Positions 8,230 to 18,585 are shown, counted from the first letter of the stretch. The stretch is DNA of 64,000 nucleotides from Sphingobacterium thalpophilum (GCF_901482695.1 NZ_LR590484.1:1736001-1800000); one strand, 5' to 3'. A program made the numbers and translations. Notes: generated by a model from the sequence alone, not told the origin.

Positions 8230-8544
8230 TTAATACACGTCTAACTCCGGATCGATTTCCTCTTTCCAGGCCAAAATGCCGCCCTTTAAATTTGCCAGGT
8301 TATCAAACCCCTGCTGTTCCAACAATAAAATAGCCTGAGCTGAGCGCTTACCCGAACGGCATTGCACAATCACAGGTTTATCTTTGGCGATTTTATCGGC
8401 TTCAATCAAGATTCCCGAAAGCGGAATATTGAGGCCATTCAAATTCGAAACTTCGTATTCAAACGGTTCACGCACATCAATCAGCTGAAAATCCTCGTTG
8501 TTATCGATCTTATTTTTTAACTCCTGTACAGATACTTCTTTCAT
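8230..8544 (-). CDS. single-domain rhodanese-like protein
   Basis: A 104-residue cytoplasmic sulfurtransferase domain. The active-site loop is CRSGKR with the catalytic Cys near residue 71; the N-terminal IDVREPFEYEVSNLNGLNIPL and the C-terminal NLKGGILAWKEEIDP motifs are standard. It may move sulfane sulfur from thiosulfate or a persulfide; the partner is unknown. The start chosen is MKEVSVQELKNK; an upstream in-frame codon would add a hydrophobic piece. It heads a three-gene unit with two membrane proteins. Confidence 0.9.
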   Translation of the reverse strand: MKEVSVQELKNKIDNNEDFQLIDVREPFEYEVSNLNGLNIPLSGILIEADKIAKDKPVIVQCRSGKRSAQAILLLEQQGFDNLANLKGGILAWKEEIDPELDVY

Positions 8545-8562
8545 TGTCAAATAATTTATATT

Positions 8563-8570
8563 CAAACTTA
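8563..8570 (-). promoter_or_regulatory. TAnnTTTG -7 element before the rhodanese unit
   Basis: On the minus strand this reads TAAGTTTG, a perfect -7 match, 18 bases before the ATG at 8544. The leader would be about 14 bases. Confidence 0.5.
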
Positions 8571-8634
8571 GATAAATTTGCATTTATATCCAATTATAAT
8601 TGCATTAGCAATATACGTGCTAACTTTTGTGGAT

Positions 8635-8680
8635 GGTGGTTGAGGGTGCAGAGTGCTTACTATTGCTGCATCCCGCCACC
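8635..8680. other. two-tier hairpin in a divergent intergenic region
   Basis: GGTGG and GGGTGCAG on the left pair with CTGCATCC (one G-U) and CCACC on the right across a TTGA/CG internal loop. It sits between the divergent rhodanese and M28 peptidase genes. No U-run follows on either strand, so it is not a plain terminator. Confidence 0.4.
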
Positions 8681-8774
8681 GACATGCTTAATAAAGCTGT
8701 GTTAAATAGTCTGACAATCCATGATTCTGTCCATAAAATCACTATATTCAACCCGTAATATTAACTAACTACAC

Positions 8775-10079
8775 ATGCATATACTTTCTAAAATATCATT
8801 TTTTATAGTATTCCTGACTACCACTTTACCCCTGTTGGGGCAGCAGGTCATCTCTGGTCAGCAACGGCAGCAAGTAAGCCGTATATTGAATACATTGGCT
8901 TCCGATAGCATGGGTGGGCGATCAGCGCTGACAAAAGATATTGAACACGCCGCAGATTTTATCGCGGGAGAAATGAAAAGGATCGGCCTTGTTCCTTATG
9001 CAGAGCCGAATTTCAGACAGACCTTCTATCTGGACAAAATCACACCTAAAACACAATCCGCAGTTATCAACGGACAAACAATTGCACCCGAACATATCTT
9101 GGCATTAGGCGATCACACGCCCTTGCACTGGACGGATAAAGAGCGCATAAAAATAGCAAAAATTGGTTCAGGCGAGGATTTTTCTCTCGCTTTTAGAGCG
9201 TATTCCCAATCCAAGGAAAACGTACTCGTATGTGTTGATCCTTCTTTTGAAACTTATTTTACCCGGTTTAAGCAAATGCTCGGTGGAGCAAAATTTGTTG
9301 ACGAACAGCATGCTGAAAAACGCTCGATAGTGTATATATTGACGGCTCAAACACCTCAGACTTTTACCGTGGACAGCGAATGGAATATGCAGAAGAACGA
9401 GCTTTTCAATGTAGCAGGGATCATTCCGGGAAAAACTAAACCAAACGAATTTGTAATTTTTTCAGGCCACTATGATCATATTGGTATATTACCAGCAGTT
9501 GGACAAGACTCCATTGCAAACGGCGCGGATGATGATGCTTCAGGAGTAACAGCCATGCTGGCCCTTGCCGAATATTATAAAAAGAAAAATAACAACGAAA
9601 GGACACTGATTTTCATTGCCTTCACAGCTGAGGAACTGGGCATGTATGGTTCTAAATATTTTTCTAATCATATCGACGCTGAACAAGTCGTGGCCATGAT
9701 CAATATGGAGATGATCGGAAAAGATTCAAAATTCGGTCCGAATACCGTTTATATCACGGGATATCATCATTCTGACCTCGGACGTCTGATGCAGGAAAAC
9801 CTGAAAAATACCAGTTTTAAATTCTATCCCGACCCTTACAAGAAGCAGAACTTATTTTATCGGAGTGACAATGCAGTATTAGCAGCAAACGGTGTACCGG
9901 CACACTCATTTTCGACCTCCCAAATGGATAAAGACCCGTATTATCATACTGTGAAAGATGAAGTGTCCACGTTGAATATTCAAAATATTATATCCAGCAT
10001 CGAAGCTATTGCCATCGGAGCTTCTGGCATAGTCGAGGGTAGACAAACACCGTCCCGTGTCGAGAAATTAAAAGATTAA
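8775..10079 (+). CDS. M28 family metallopeptidase, exported
   Basis: A 434-residue secreted aminopeptidase-like enzyme with an N-terminal signal (MHILSKISFFIVFLTTTLPLLGQ). The di-zinc site is complete: SGHYDH near residue 232, NGADDDASG near 251, the catalytic pair in AEELG near 285, NMEMIG near 309 and YYHTVKDE near 389. A PA-like insert lies between residues 90 and 215. It probably trims peptides in the periplasm or outside. Its stop overlaps the converging GNAT stop by four bases. Confidence 0.9.
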   Translation: MHILSKISFFIVFLTTTLPLLGQQVISGQQRQQVSRILNTLASDSMGGRSALTKDIEHAADFIAGEMKRIGLVPYAEPNFRQTFYLDKITPKTQSAVINGQTIAPEHILALGDHTPLHWTDKERIKIAKIGSGEDFSLAFRAYSQSKENVLVCVDPSFETYFTRFKQMLGGAKFVDEQHAEKRSIVYILTAQTPQTFTVDSEWNMQKNELFNVAGIIPGKTKPNEFVIFSGHYDHIGILPAVGQDSIANGADDDASGVTAMLALAEYYKKKNNNERTLIFIAFTAEELGMYGSKYFSNHIDAEQVVAMINMEMIGKDSKFGPNTVYITGYHHSDLGRLMQENLKNTSFKFYPDPYKKQNLFYRSDNAVLAANGVPAHSFSTSQMDKDPYYHTVKDEVSTLNIQNIISSIEAIAIGASGIVEGRQTPSRVEKLKD

Positions 10080-10576
10080 GCAATTGGTAGCGGCATGACA
10101 ACGCGTTGCATGACATAATCATCAAGGATATAGTCATAATACGGAATATCGACGCGCTCCGTCACATGAAAGCCCTGTTTAAGATAAAAATGATAAGCAG
10201 GGTTACTTCGGTTGACATTCAGTTCGACGATGCTCCTGCCTTTGCTTCGTGCCTTTTCGACCGCAAAATCAATCAAAGTTTTGCCAAAGCCCTTACCTTG
10301 TACCCCCGGCATGATATAAAGCTTTTCGATCCGAAGTTTGTCCTCAAGAGTTTTGAGCGCAATAAAGCCTTGGCCTATACCTCCCTCTTTCAGAATATAG
10401 AAGAATTGGCCATTGACCATACTCTCGGCCAGTGCTTCCGCTGTATAGCCTTTATCAAGCATAAAATCGATCTGATCCTTTGACAGTATATCACCATAGG
10501 TGTCTGGCCAGATAACATGTGCCATATTGGAAATACTGCGGATATCAGTTTGTTCAGCTAATTCGATCGTTATCAT
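10076..10576 (-). CDS. GNAT family N-acetyltransferase
   Basis: A 166-residue acetyltransferase. Motif A for acetyl-CoA is clear: LYIMPGVQGKGFGKTLIDFA, with Q93-x-x-G-x-G; motif B is the NPAYHFYLKQGFHVTERVDIPY segment, typical of enzymes annotated as RimI-like or diamine acetyltransferases. The substrate cannot be read from the sequence. The start overlaps the stop of the upstream TPK-like gene by four bases, so the two are coupled. Confidence 0.88.
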   Translation of the reverse strand: MITIELAEQTDIRSISNMAHVIWPDTYGDILSKDQIDFMLDKGYTAEALAESMVNGQFFYILKEGGIGQGFIALKTLEDKLRIEKLYIMPGVQGKGFGKTLIDFAVEKARSKGRSIVELNVNRSNPAYHFYLKQGFHVTERVDIPYYDYILDDYVMQRVVMPLPIA

Positions 10577-11148
10577 AAAATTGTCTCTCCTATCAAAATA
10601 TAGTTGGATTTTGAAAATTCCAGCTTAAATAAGCCATCCTTGGTCGTCTCATATATCCCTGATCTGATCTTTTTGAGACCTTCAGCGCTTATGTCCGCAT
10701 CCACCGCATCGATGTAAATACGTTCACCTCCAGGTTTCCATTTGGTGAAGCCGTTTGAGACAAAAGAATAGCGCATGTCGTGCATAAATAATACCACATT
10801 GATGTGATCCAAATAGGGTTCATAACGCCGCAGTTCGATCTGATCTGTAACAATATTCACTGCTTGATAATGCTGCTCAATCAAATAGCTAAGTGAAGCC
10901 TCCAGGAAATTTGTAGCGCTATAAGGTACTATTTTTACATTTTCCTGTAGCCGGTCGGAGTTCGTCTGCGCAAATACAATGTCAAATTTATATCCACGGG
11001 CGTCCAGTGCATCCACTGTATTATTTTCTATAATAACAGTAGGGCTCCACTCGAGCAACTGCCCAAGATTCTCCTCGTTAATTAAGAACAGATCATCAAT
11101 AAGCAGAGCCGGTTCTTGATTCTCCCGAACAATATGATGCGACGACAT
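10573..11148 (-). CDS. degenerate thiamine pyrophosphokinase-like protein
   Basis: A 191-residue cytoplasmic protein. The start MSSHHIVRENQEPALLI, the LLEWSPTVII segment and the final SFVSNGFTKWKPG...GLFKLEFS region resemble Bacteroidota proteins named thiamine pyrophosphokinase. However, the usual acidic catalytic motif (GDFDS type) is not visible; the matching place reads FDIVFAQTNSD. If it is a TPK homologue it may have lost activity or changed role. It lies between the M20 gene (11 bases away) and GNAT (4-base overlap). The family call is from memory and uncertain. Confidence 0.45.
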   Translation of the reverse strand: MSSHHIVRENQEPALLIDDLFLINEENLGQLLEWSPTVIIENNTVDALDARGYKFDIVFAQTNSDRLQENVKIVPYSATNFLEASLSYLIEQHYQAVNIVTDQIELRRYEPYLDHINVVLFMHDMRYSFVSNGFTKWKPGGERIYIDAVDADISAEGLKKIRSGIYETTKDGLFKLEFSKSNYILIGETIL

Positions 11149-11159
11149 ACCGGTATGAA

Positions 11160-12350
11160 TTAATAACCTAGCCTACGTAAGGTAATGTAAGCCATAAGTC
11201 CCGTGCTGATTTCCAAGGAAGCTTCGTCTACGTCGAAGGTGGGTGTATGGACTGCTGAAGCGATCCCTTTAGCCTTATTGCCCGTACCCAACCGATAGAA
11301 GCATGCGTTAATTTCCTGCGAATAATAGGAAAAATCTTCTGCAGCGGGCCAAAGGTCCAAATCCACTACATTTTCCTTGCCTAGGTATTCTTCAGCGAAA
11401 GTACGTGCACTTTTTGTCAGTTCGGGTTCGTTAATCAAAAATGGATATCCTTTGCGCACCTCAAATTCACAGATTGCGCCCATACTTTCGGCGATGCCTG
11501 TCGCCATTTTGACCATTTTTTCGTGTGCCTCGGCACGCCATTTCTCATCGAATGTGCGGAATGTCCCCTCCAGGTAAACCTGGTCCGGAACTATATTCGT
11601 GGCACCATTAGCGATGATTTTACCAAATGACAGCACAGTCGGCGTGCGCGGATCCGCAAATCGGCTTGCAATCTGCTGCAAAGCTGTGATAATATGCGCG
11701 GTGATCACTATGGGATCGATATTCTGATGTGGATGTGCTCCATGTCCACCTCTTCCTTTTACCGTCATAAACAATTCATCACAGGAGGCCATATATTTCC
11801 CTTCCCGGAATCCTACCTTGCCTACTTCAATGAAAGGCATGACATGTTGGCCAATGATGGCAGAGGGGGCAGGGTCCTGCAAAGCTCCTTCCCGGATCAT
11901 AATGGATGCACCGCCGGGCAGCCGCTCTTCGCCAGGTTGAAAGATTAATTTCACTACTCCACCAAATTCGGCTTTTAAGCTGTGCAGAATCTTGGCTGTC
12001 CCCAATAGAGACGAAGTATGTACATCGTGACCACAAGCATGCATCACACCGGGATTTTTGGAACCATAAGAACGTCCCTCGACTTCCTGAATGGGCAAAG
12101 CGTCCATGTCTGCACGCAAAGCGATGACGTGATCAGACGGCAATTCGCCCTTAATCAAGGCGACGATCCCTGTATCAGCTTTAGACTCATAGGGAATACC
12201 TAATAGATCCAGCTGTCTTTTTACGAAAGCAGATGTATGATATTCTTCGAAAGAAAGCTCGGGATTTTGATGAAGATGTCTACGATTGGAAACGGTATCT
12301 TCAAAATATTGATGGGCTAAGGCCAGGACTTTTTCTTTCGTACTTGCCAT
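11160..12350 (-). CDS. M20 family amidohydrolase/peptidase
   Basis: A 396-residue zinc hydrolase of the IAA-amino acid / N-acyl-amino acid hydrolase type. Metal motifs: HACGHDVHTSSLLG near residues 103-116, PGEERLPGG near 139, and the late WPAAEDFSYYSQ. The middle domain (GRGGHGAHPHQNIDPI) is the dimerisation lid. The start is the ATG reading MASTKEKVLALA; a longer frame would run 90 bases into the SPOR gene and is rejected. The substrate (N-acetylated amino acids, hippurate or others) is open. Confidence 0.92.
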   Translation of the reverse strand: MASTKEKVLALAHQYFEDTVSNRRHLHQNPELSFEEYHTSAFVKRQLDLLGIPYESKADTGIVALIKGELPSDHVIALRADMDALPIQEVEGRSYGSKNPGVMHACGHDVHTSSLLGTAKILHSLKAEFGGVVKLIFQPGEERLPGGASIMIREGALQDPAPSAIIGQHVMPFIEVGKVGFREGKYMASCDELFMTVKGRGGHGAHPHQNIDPIVITAHIITALQQIASRFADPRTPTVLSFGKIIANGATNIVPDQVYLEGTFRTFDEKWRAEAHEKMVKMATGIAESMGAICEFEVRKGYPFLINEPELTKSARTFAEEYLGKENVVDLDLWPAAEDFSYYSQEINACFYRLGTGNKAKGIASAVHTPTFDVDEASLEISTGLMAYITLRRLGY

Positions 12351-12363
12351 AAGGTTGATTGAT

Positions 12364-12822
12364 TTATTGATAGACAAAAACGTTTTCCGAAAAAACGAAA
12401 ACGTTACTAAAATATTGACGGAGCTCCCGCATAAATGCATTCGCTTCCGAGCGGCTTCTGAAGTCGCCCACTTTTACCCGATAATTAGGTTCATCATAGG
12501 TAATATAGGTATCAATATCCTTATACATATTGCGAAAACGTGTCTGCTCTGAAAATGCCTGATTGCGACTAGCACCAGCAAATATCTGAACCCGAAAACC
12601 TCTAACCTTAATGCGGGTTGCCGCAGAGCGGACTACAGGTTTGGACGGCACCGATGTAGTTTTGCTTTCGACAGGATTGATTCCCATTGCTGCCCTAAAA
12701 TTCTGAAGCTGTGTAATCAAGGAATCTTTGGTTACTGTAACTCCACCCTTTTCCTGTGCTTTTACCTGAACAAACGTTAACAACACAAGTGCATGTATGA
12801 AAATCAATCCTCTCTTCAGCAT
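12364..12822 (-). CDS. exported SPOR-domain protein
   Basis: A 152-residue protein with signal peptide MLKRGLIFIHALVLLTFVQVKAQ. Residues about 72-150 form a SPOR domain: RGFRVQIFAGASRNQA, then a helix, then RVKVGDFRSRSEANAFMREL and NVFVFSENVFV. SPOR domains bind denuded glycan strands at division sites. It lies 20 bases downstream of secA and 13 bases upstream of the M20 gene on the same strand, so it may be cotranscribed with them. Confidence 0.85.
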   Translation of the reverse strand: MLKRGLIFIHALVLLTFVQVKAQEKGGVTVTKDSLITQLQNFRAAMGINPVESKTTSVPSKPVVRSAATRIKVRGFRVQIFAGASRNQAFSEQTRFRNMYKDIDTYITYDEPNYRVKVGDFRSRSEANAFMRELRQYFSNVFVFSENVFVYQ

Positions 12823-12842
12823 AGTTTAACCTTTCTTATCGA

Positions 12843-15800
12843 TTAGTTATTTGCGCCGTGGCAATTTTTATATTTTTTACCAGAACCACAAGGACATTCG
12901 TCATTGCGCCCGATAGTGTTTTCGTTACGAATCGGCTCCTTTGGGCCTTCATTTATGTCCTCGTCACTCACTCCAGTTGGCGAGCCTAACTCGGCTTTCG
13001 TTTCTACAGTCTTTACAGGTGCCTGTGCAACTTGTCTAGGCTGCATTGACGTAGTTTCCTGACCAGGGATCTCGCCTTTGAAAATAAAGCTCACAACGTC
13101 TTTATTCATGGATGCGAGCATAGATTTGAACAGGTTAAAGGCTTCCATTTTATAAATGATGATCGGATCCTTCTGTTCATAAACAGCATTTTGAACAGAT
13201 TGTTTTAAATCATCCATTTCGCGTAGGTGCTCTTTCCATGCCTCATCAATCAATGCGAGTACAATGCCTTTTTCAAATGCTTTGAACACTTCCTTGCCAT
13301 TGCTGTCGATCGCTTTTTTCAGATTTGCCGAAACCTGAATACCTCGAATACCGTCGGTAAACGGGATAACGACATTTTCAACGATTTGGCCACGCTCTGC
13401 ATAAACATTATTTAACACAGGGACAGTCAATGCACCGATAGCATCAATTTTATGGTGATACGCGCGGATTGCCTGATCAAAAAGACGGTCGGTGAGCCCT
13501 TCAATCTTACCCTGCGCAAACTCTTCAGCAGTAATTTCTGGTGTAATAGCGAAAATACGGATGACTTCAATTTGAAAATCGTCATAATTACCTTGCTCTT
13601 TCGCTTCCGCGACGATCTCTTCGGCAACGTCAAAGATCATATTGTTCAGATCGACGTCTAAACGCTCGCCAAACAGTGCATTTTTACGTTTTGCATAAAT
13701 TACAGTACGCTGTGAATTCATCACATCATCATATTCCAATAGGCGCTTACGGATACCGAAGTTGTTTTCTTCGACTTTACGCTGAGCACGTTCGATGGAT
13801 TTGGTCAACATACTATGCTGCATGACTTCTCCTTCTTCCACACCCATTTTTACCATAATGTTTGAAATCCTTTCGGATGCAAACAGACGCATCAAATTGT
13901 CTTCCAGAGAAACAAAAAACTGTGAAGACCCCGGGTCTCCCTGACGTCCGGCCCGACCACGTAACTGACGGTCAACGCGGCGGGATTCGTGCCTTTCTGT
14001 ACCGATGATCGCCAGACCACCCGCCTTTTTCACTTCTTCTGTCAACTTAATATCCGTACCACGGCCGGCCATATTTGTCGCAATGGTCACCTGTCCCGGG
14101 CGGCCCGCCTCTGCGACGATATCAGCCTCCTTTTGGTGTAATTTCGCGTTCAGCACATTATGTTTGATCTTCCGCAATTGAAGCATACGGCTTAATAACT
14201 CCGAAATTTCCACAGATGTAGTACCCACCAATACAGGACGGCCCTGTTCTGTCAATCGCTGGATCTCCTCAGCGACAGCATTATATTTTTCACGCGCTGT
14301 ACGGTAAATCAAATCTTGGCGGTCCTCCCGTTGAATACCACGGTTGGTAGGGATTTCAACAACATCCAATTTATAGATTTCCCAAAGTTCACCAGCCTCG
14401 GTTGAAGCTGTACCCGTCATACCTGATAGCTTGTGATACATGCGGAAGTAGTTCTGTAATGTAATCGTCGCATAGGTTTGTGTCGCATCTTCCACCTTCA
14501 CATTCTCTTTTGCTTCGATCGCCTGGTGCAAACCATCAGAGTAACGACGGCCATCCATGATACGTCCCGTTTGCTCATCGACGATTTTTACTTTTCCTTC
14601 GTCAACGATATATTCGACATCCTTTTCAAACAATGTATATGCTTTCAACAACTGATTGATGGAATGTATACGTTCAGCCTTGATGGAGTAATCACGTAAC
14701 AAATCTTCTTTTTGAGCTGCTTTTTCTTCTAAACTCATAGCCGATTTTTCAATTTCGGCGATTGCTGTACCCACATCAGGCAAAATAAAGAAAGAAGGAT
14801 CTTCGCCGGTTGCGGTAATCAATTCGATACCTTTTTCAGTAAGTTCTACTTGATTATTTTTTTCATCGATTACAAAATAAAGTTCTGCGTCTACTTTCGG
14901 CATATTTTTATTTTGCTCCTGCATGTAGTAATTTTCCACTTTCTGCAAGATGGAACGATTGGCACCTTCACTCAGAAACTTGATAAGGGCTTTATTTTTA
15001 GGAAGTCCCCTGTAAGCTCTCAATAAAGCCAAACCACCTCCCTCTACATCGGAATCTCCTGCTGCCAGCGCTTTCTTAGCGTCGTTCAGTACCGTGTTGA
15101 TATAAGCCTTTTGTACATGTACCAACCGCTCAATACGTGGTTTTAGTTGATAGAATTCATGTTGATCACCACGAGGTATAGGACCTGAGATAATCAATGG
15201 TGTACGTGCGTCATCGATCAAAACGGAGTCTACCTCATCGACCATAGCAAAATGCAATTTTCCCTGCACCAATGCATCCGGAGTCTGCACCATGTTATCC
15301 CGTAAATAGTCGAAGCCAAATTCGTTATTCGTACCATATACGATATCTGCCTGATAGGCCTTGCGGCGCTGTGGCGAATTCGGCTGATGTTTATCAATAC
15401 AGTCTACGGATAAACCATGGAATTCAAATAATGGTGCATTCCATTCGGAGTCACGTCGGGCCAGATAATCATTGACCGTTACGATATGTACCCCCTGTCC
15501 GGAAAGAGCATTGAGATAAGTAGGTAGCGTTCCTACTAAAGTTTTACCTTCACCGGTGGCCATTTCAGCAATCTTACCACTGTGTAATACGATACCACCA
15601 ATCAGCTGTACATCATAATGTACCATATTCCAGGTAACCTCAGTACCAGCCGCCATCCATTTGTTTTTCCAGATGGCTTTATCGCCATTGATAATTACAT
15701 TTGGCTTATAAACGGCCAATTCTCTATCAAAGTCATTGGCAGTAACCTCTAGTTCTTCATTTTCGGTCAAACGTCTTGCTGTCTCTTTCACCACTGCAAA

Positions 15801-16130
15801 CGCTTCAGGTAGAATTTCCTTCAGTACCTCCTCTAACTTCTTATCACGATCTTTAGACAGTTTGTCCACCTGCTCGTAAATAGAAGTTTTCTTTGCCATA
15901 TCATCCTCATCCTGATCCGCTTCGGTTTTCAGCGTCGCAATTTCTTGGTCAATATCTGCTAGGTAATTTTTAATTCTTTCTTTGAAATCAACGGTTTTGG
16001 CACGTAACTCGTCATTGGTTAGATTTGAAAGCTTATCGTATTCAGCCTTGATCTGTTCTACCACCGGCTGAATTCCCTTGATATCTCTCTCGGATTTACT
16101 TCCAAATAATTTACTTAAAAACTTTAACAT
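12843..16130 (-). CDS. secA: preprotein translocase ATPase SecA
   Basis: A 1095-residue motor that pushes preproteins through SecYEG. Walker A is ATGEGKT near residues 191-197; the DEAD-like [16 protein letters not shown] comes near 300; the helicase motif [12 protein letters not shown] and the [14 protein letters not shown] finger are intact. The C-terminus carries the zinc-binding [14 protein letters not shown] that contacts SecB and ribosomes. It is longer than the 901-residue E. coli protein, with extra blocks near residues 60-90 and 340-440, which is usual in Bacteroidota. The start [12 protein letters not shown] is the standard one. Confidence 0.97.
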   Translation of the reverse strand: MLKFLSKLFGSKSERDIKGIQPVVEQIKAEYDKLSNLTNDELRAKTVDFKERIKNYLADIDQEIATLKTEADQDEDDMAKKTSIYEQVDKLSKDRDKKLEEVLKEILPEAFAVVKETARRLTENEELEVTANDFDRELAVYKPNVIINGDKAIWKNKWMAAGTEVTWNMVHYDVQLIGGIVLHSGKIAEMATGEGKTLVGTLPTYLNALSGQGVHIVTVNDYLARRDSEWNAPLFEFHGLSVDCIDKHQPNSPQRRKAYQADIVYGTNNEFGFDYLRDNMVQTPDALVQGKLHFAMVDEVDSVLIDDARTPLIISGPIPRGDQHEFYQLKPRIERLVHVQKAYINTVLNDAKKALAAGDSDVEGGGLALLRAYRGLPKNKALIKFLSEGANRSILQKVENYYMQEQNKNMPKVDAELYFVIDEKNNQVELTEKGIELITATGEDPSFFILPDVGTAIAEIEKSAMSLEEKAAQKEDLLRDYSIKAERIHSINQLLKAYTLFEKDVEYIVDEGKVKIVDEQTGRIMDGRRYSDGLHQAIEAKENVKVEDATQTYATITLQNYFRMYHKLSGMTGTASTEAGELWEIYKLDVVEIPTNRGIQREDRQDLIYRTAREKYNAVAEEIQRLTEQGRPVLVGTTSVEISELLSRMLQLRKIKHNVLNAKLHQKEADIVAEAGRPGQVTIATNMAGRGTDIKLTEEVKKAGGLAIIGTERHESRRVDRQLRGRAGRQGDPGSSQFFVSLEDNLMRLFASERISNIMVKMGVEEGEVMQHSMLTKSIERAQRKVEENNFGIRKRLLEYDDVMNSQRTVIYAKRKNALFGERLDVDLNNMIFDVAEEIVAEAKEQGNYDDFQIEVIRIFAITPEITAEEFAQGKIEGLTDRLFDQAIRAYHHKIDAIGALTVPVLNNVYAERGQIVENVVIPFTDGIRGIQVSANLKKAIDSNGKEVFKAFEKGIVLALIDEAWKEHLREMDDLKQSVQNAVYEQKDPIIIYKMEAFNLFKSMLASMNKDVVSFIFKGEIPGQETTSMQPRQVAQAPVKTVETKAELGSPTGVSDEDINEGPKEPIRNENTIGRNDECPCGSGKKYKNCHGANN

Positions 16131-16211
16131 AATTTTTTTTCTATCTCAACTAAAGATTTTGTGCAATAATGACTCCAAAATAAAATTGCAGACAATTTGA
16201 CACTAATCGGG

Positions 16212-16219
16212 CAAATTTA
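16212..16219 (-). promoter_or_regulatory. TAnnTTTG -7 element before secA
   Basis: On the minus strand this reads TAAATTTG, a perfect -7 match, 81 bases before the secA ATG, in a 266-base AT-rich gap. The -33 element is unclear. Confidence 0.4.
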
Positions 16220-16396
16220 GTTATTAGATATGATATCTAACAGCTTACACCTATTTTTTTTGCTTTATTTTTTTGTTATCCGTTATGTGCTTGGCAAAGT
16301 GATGACATTCTCTCGCGAACTGGTTATCAAGTTATCATAATTATACGGATTGTGCAGTAGATAACTATAGTCAATCAACTCCGTGCAATACACTTC

Positions 16397-17266
16397 CTAC
16401 GACAAAAATAGCTTCCGGTCAGAACGGGGTATAAAACCAAGATCCTGAGCCTTTTCAAACATTTTTGTAATAGCGTTACGGCCTTCAGCACCCAGTTCGA
16501 CCGAGTATTTGTTGACATAAAGATCAATATGTTTGTACATCACCTCTTCACTCATTTCCTGGGCATGGCTGCGGATAAAATCGAGTCCGGATTTTGGATT
16601 GGCGAAAGCGAACTCAACACTTTCTTTCAACACTTTATTCAAGGTGTCCTTAACCTCTTTCGACAGTGATCTTTTTACCACAATGCCGCCGAGAGGAATC
16701 GGAAATTTTGTCGTTGTTTCCCAGTACTCCCCCAAGTCAACCACTTTGAATAGTCCTCTCTGCGCATAAGTAAAGCGGTTTTCATGGATGATAAGCCCAA
16801 GATCAATTGAGCCATCCAAAAGAGCACTCTCGATTTCTGAGAAGACCAGTTCGATCTTATTGGTTAATTCAGGAAACGCAAGCCCTAATAGAAAATTTGC
16901 CGTGGTATACTTGCCGGGATAACCGACCCTTAATTTGTTGTGTTCGCCCAGCCCTTCTCCCTTATTGAGTTTCTCCTGAAGGGCAAGAGCCAAAGAAGGG
17001 TCTTTCGTGATCAGCATTGGCCCCACACCAAAGCCTAAAGCGCTGCCAGCATCCAGCAGCTCATAGTCTTCAACGGCATAGGCAAAGGCATGATAGCTCA
17101 GTTTGGTAACATCCAGATCACCTTGAAAAGCTTTCAGATTTAAGGTCTCCACATCCTGATATTCTACTTCAAAATCAAGACCTTTGGTATCGATTTTATG
17201 GTGAATAAGCGCATCAAAGATAAACGTATCGTTTGGACAGGGAGAGAATCCCAATGTTAATTTCAT
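16397..17266 (-). CDS. mqnD: 1,4-dihydroxy-6-naphthoate synthase (futalosine menaquinone pathway)
   Basis: A 289-residue periplasmic-binding-protein-like enzyme that turns cyclic dehypoxanthinyl futalosine into 1,4-dihydroxy-6-naphthoate. The start LGFSPCPNDTFIFDALIH is the MqnD signature (SPCPNDTF); DVTKLSYHAFAYA, GVGPMLITKD and the IHENRFTYAQRGL segment also match. It implies the futalosine route to menaquinone. Other mqn genes are not in the window. It is monocistronic, and downstream of surE and a small membrane protein on the same strand. Confidence 0.9.
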   Translation of the reverse strand: MKLTLGFSPCPNDTFIFDALIHHKIDTKGLDFEVEYQDVETLNLKAFQGDLDVTKLSYHAFAYAVEDYELLDAGSALGFGVGPMLITKDPSLALALQEKLNKGEGLGEHNKLRVGYPGKYTTANFLLGLAFPELTNKIELVFSEIESALLDGSIDLGLIIHENRFTYAQRGLFKVVDLGEYWETTTKFPIPLGGIVVKRSLSKEVKDTLNKVLKESVEFAFANPKSGLDFIRSHAQEMSEEVMYKHIDLYVNKYSVELGAEGRNAITKMFEKAQDLGFIPRSDRKLFLS

Positions 17267-17371
17267 ATGCTTGTATTTAATAGTATTAATCTAATAGTGT
17301 TCAGCTATAGCTGTCCCCCCGTTAATAGCCTTGATCCAGCCAATATAGCGATGTTGAACATCAGTGTTACT

Positions 17372-17668
17372 TTATACGGTCACTTTATGAGTGACTAAAT
17401 AGAGTATCATAGCAAAAAAAGTCATCATGACGATCCCTTTTCCGATCTGGTCTTTTCCGCCGCGATAGGCAAAACGCAACAATACCAGGTTGACCAGCAC
17501 AGCAATAGTGTATATAGCCATGGGTTTTTCGGGTAGAAAATAAAGTCCAATTGCTGTAAACCGCACCAGCAAATAAGCTAATGCAGGAAAAACAACGCCG
17601 GCTGCAAAGCCTATCCAAAGATTATTTTTCAATTTTTCCACGCCTGCTATTTTCGTCCAAATGATCAA
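17372..17668 (-). CDS. small three-helix membrane protein downstream of surE
   Basis: About 98 residues, family not recognised. Hydrophobic helices at about 19-42, 50-67 and 78-93 with a basic loop (RGGKDQIGKG) between the last two. The ATG at 17668 overlaps the end of surE by 47 bases; a GTG at 17641 (VEKLKNNLWIG) would cut the overlap to 20 bases and is equally likely. The overlap points to coupled expression with surE, though no common role is known. Confidence 0.6.
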   Translation of the reverse strand: MIIWTKIAGVEKLKNNLWIGFAAGVVFPALAYLLVRFTAIGLYFLPEKPMAIYTIAVLVNLVLLRFAYRGGKDQIGKGIVMMTFFAMILYLVTHKVTV

Positions 17669-18431
17669 AGCTCCAGGAATTCAGTTCGGGAATTGCATGG
17701 TGCGCAGTCATATCAAACTGTGTTGGGACAACGGAAACATAACCATTGGCCAGTGCATAACAATCGGTATCCTCACCACGGTCCTGTAAAACAAATTTTC
17801 CTGTAGTCCAATAGTAATCACGGTTATGTGGGTCTATACGTTCGTCAAACTCCTCTACCCAATGTCCACCTGCTTGCCGACAGATCTTAATGCCTTTAAA
17901 ACCGTTTGTTTGCGGAAAATTAACGTTCAGCAAGGTGTTTTTTGGCAAGCCATTGGCAAGAACTTGTTCGGTTATAGAAATAACATAAGGTCTACAGTAA
18001 CTGAAATCCGCATCATGCGAAAAATTATCCAGCGAAAACCCAACGGAAGGGATCCCCTCTATTGCCCCTTCTACCGCAGCAGACATGGTACCTGAATATA
18101 GCACGTTGATCGAATTGTTGAGTCCATGATTGATACCCGAAACACAGATATCCGGCCTCTGTCCCTTAAACACTTTGTTTACAGCAAGCTTAACACAGTC
18201 TACCGGTGTTCCGGAACATTGATACATCTCTACGCCTTCATATAAATTGATCTTATCCAGACGCAACGGCCGTCCAAGTGTAATCGCGTGCCCCATGCCC
18301 GATTGCGCAGAGTCAGGGGCGACAACCACAACATTGCCAATCTTTTGCATTTCTTCCATCAGCACCTTAATACCCGGTGCAGTAATTCCATCGTCGTTGA
18401 CCACTAAAATATTGGGTTTCTTTTTTACCAT
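17622..18431 (-). CDS. surE: 5'/3'-nucleotidase SurE
   Basis: A 269-residue metal-dependent phosphatase acting on nucleoside monophosphates. The N-terminal NILVVNDDGITAPG gives the metal ligands D13 and D14; VVAPDSAQSGMGHAITL, CSGTPVDCVKLAV and the GINHGLNNSINVLYSGTMSAAVEG signature all match. The start is the ATG reading MVKKKPN; the longer frame adds 20 unrelated residues. The C-terminal tail after SVVPTQFDMTAH is normal for the family. Confidence 0.95.
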   Translation of the reverse strand: MVKKKPNILVVNDDGITAPGIKVLMEEMQKIGNVVVVAPDSAQSGMGHAITLGRPLRLDKINLYEGVEMYQCSGTPVDCVKLAVNKVFKGQRPDICVSGINHGLNNSINVLYSGTMSAAVEGAIEGIPSVGFSLDNFSHDADFSYCRPYVISITEQVLANGLPKNTLLNVNFPQTNGFKGIKICRQAGGHWVEEFDERIDPHNRDYYWTTGKFVLQDRGEDTDCYALANGYVSVVPTQFDMTAHHAIPELNSWSFDHLDENSRRGKIEK

Positions 18432-18585
18432 ACACGAAGTTAGTAAATCTGAAAAATAAAACTGTAGGAAATCCTTGTGCCGATAAATCATTTACATAGC
18501 TACGACATCGTTTGCGTAACATTGTATGGCTTTTAATAAATATTAGTCCTAAATTTAGCATTTAAACAAAGCAAATTATTCTGTT

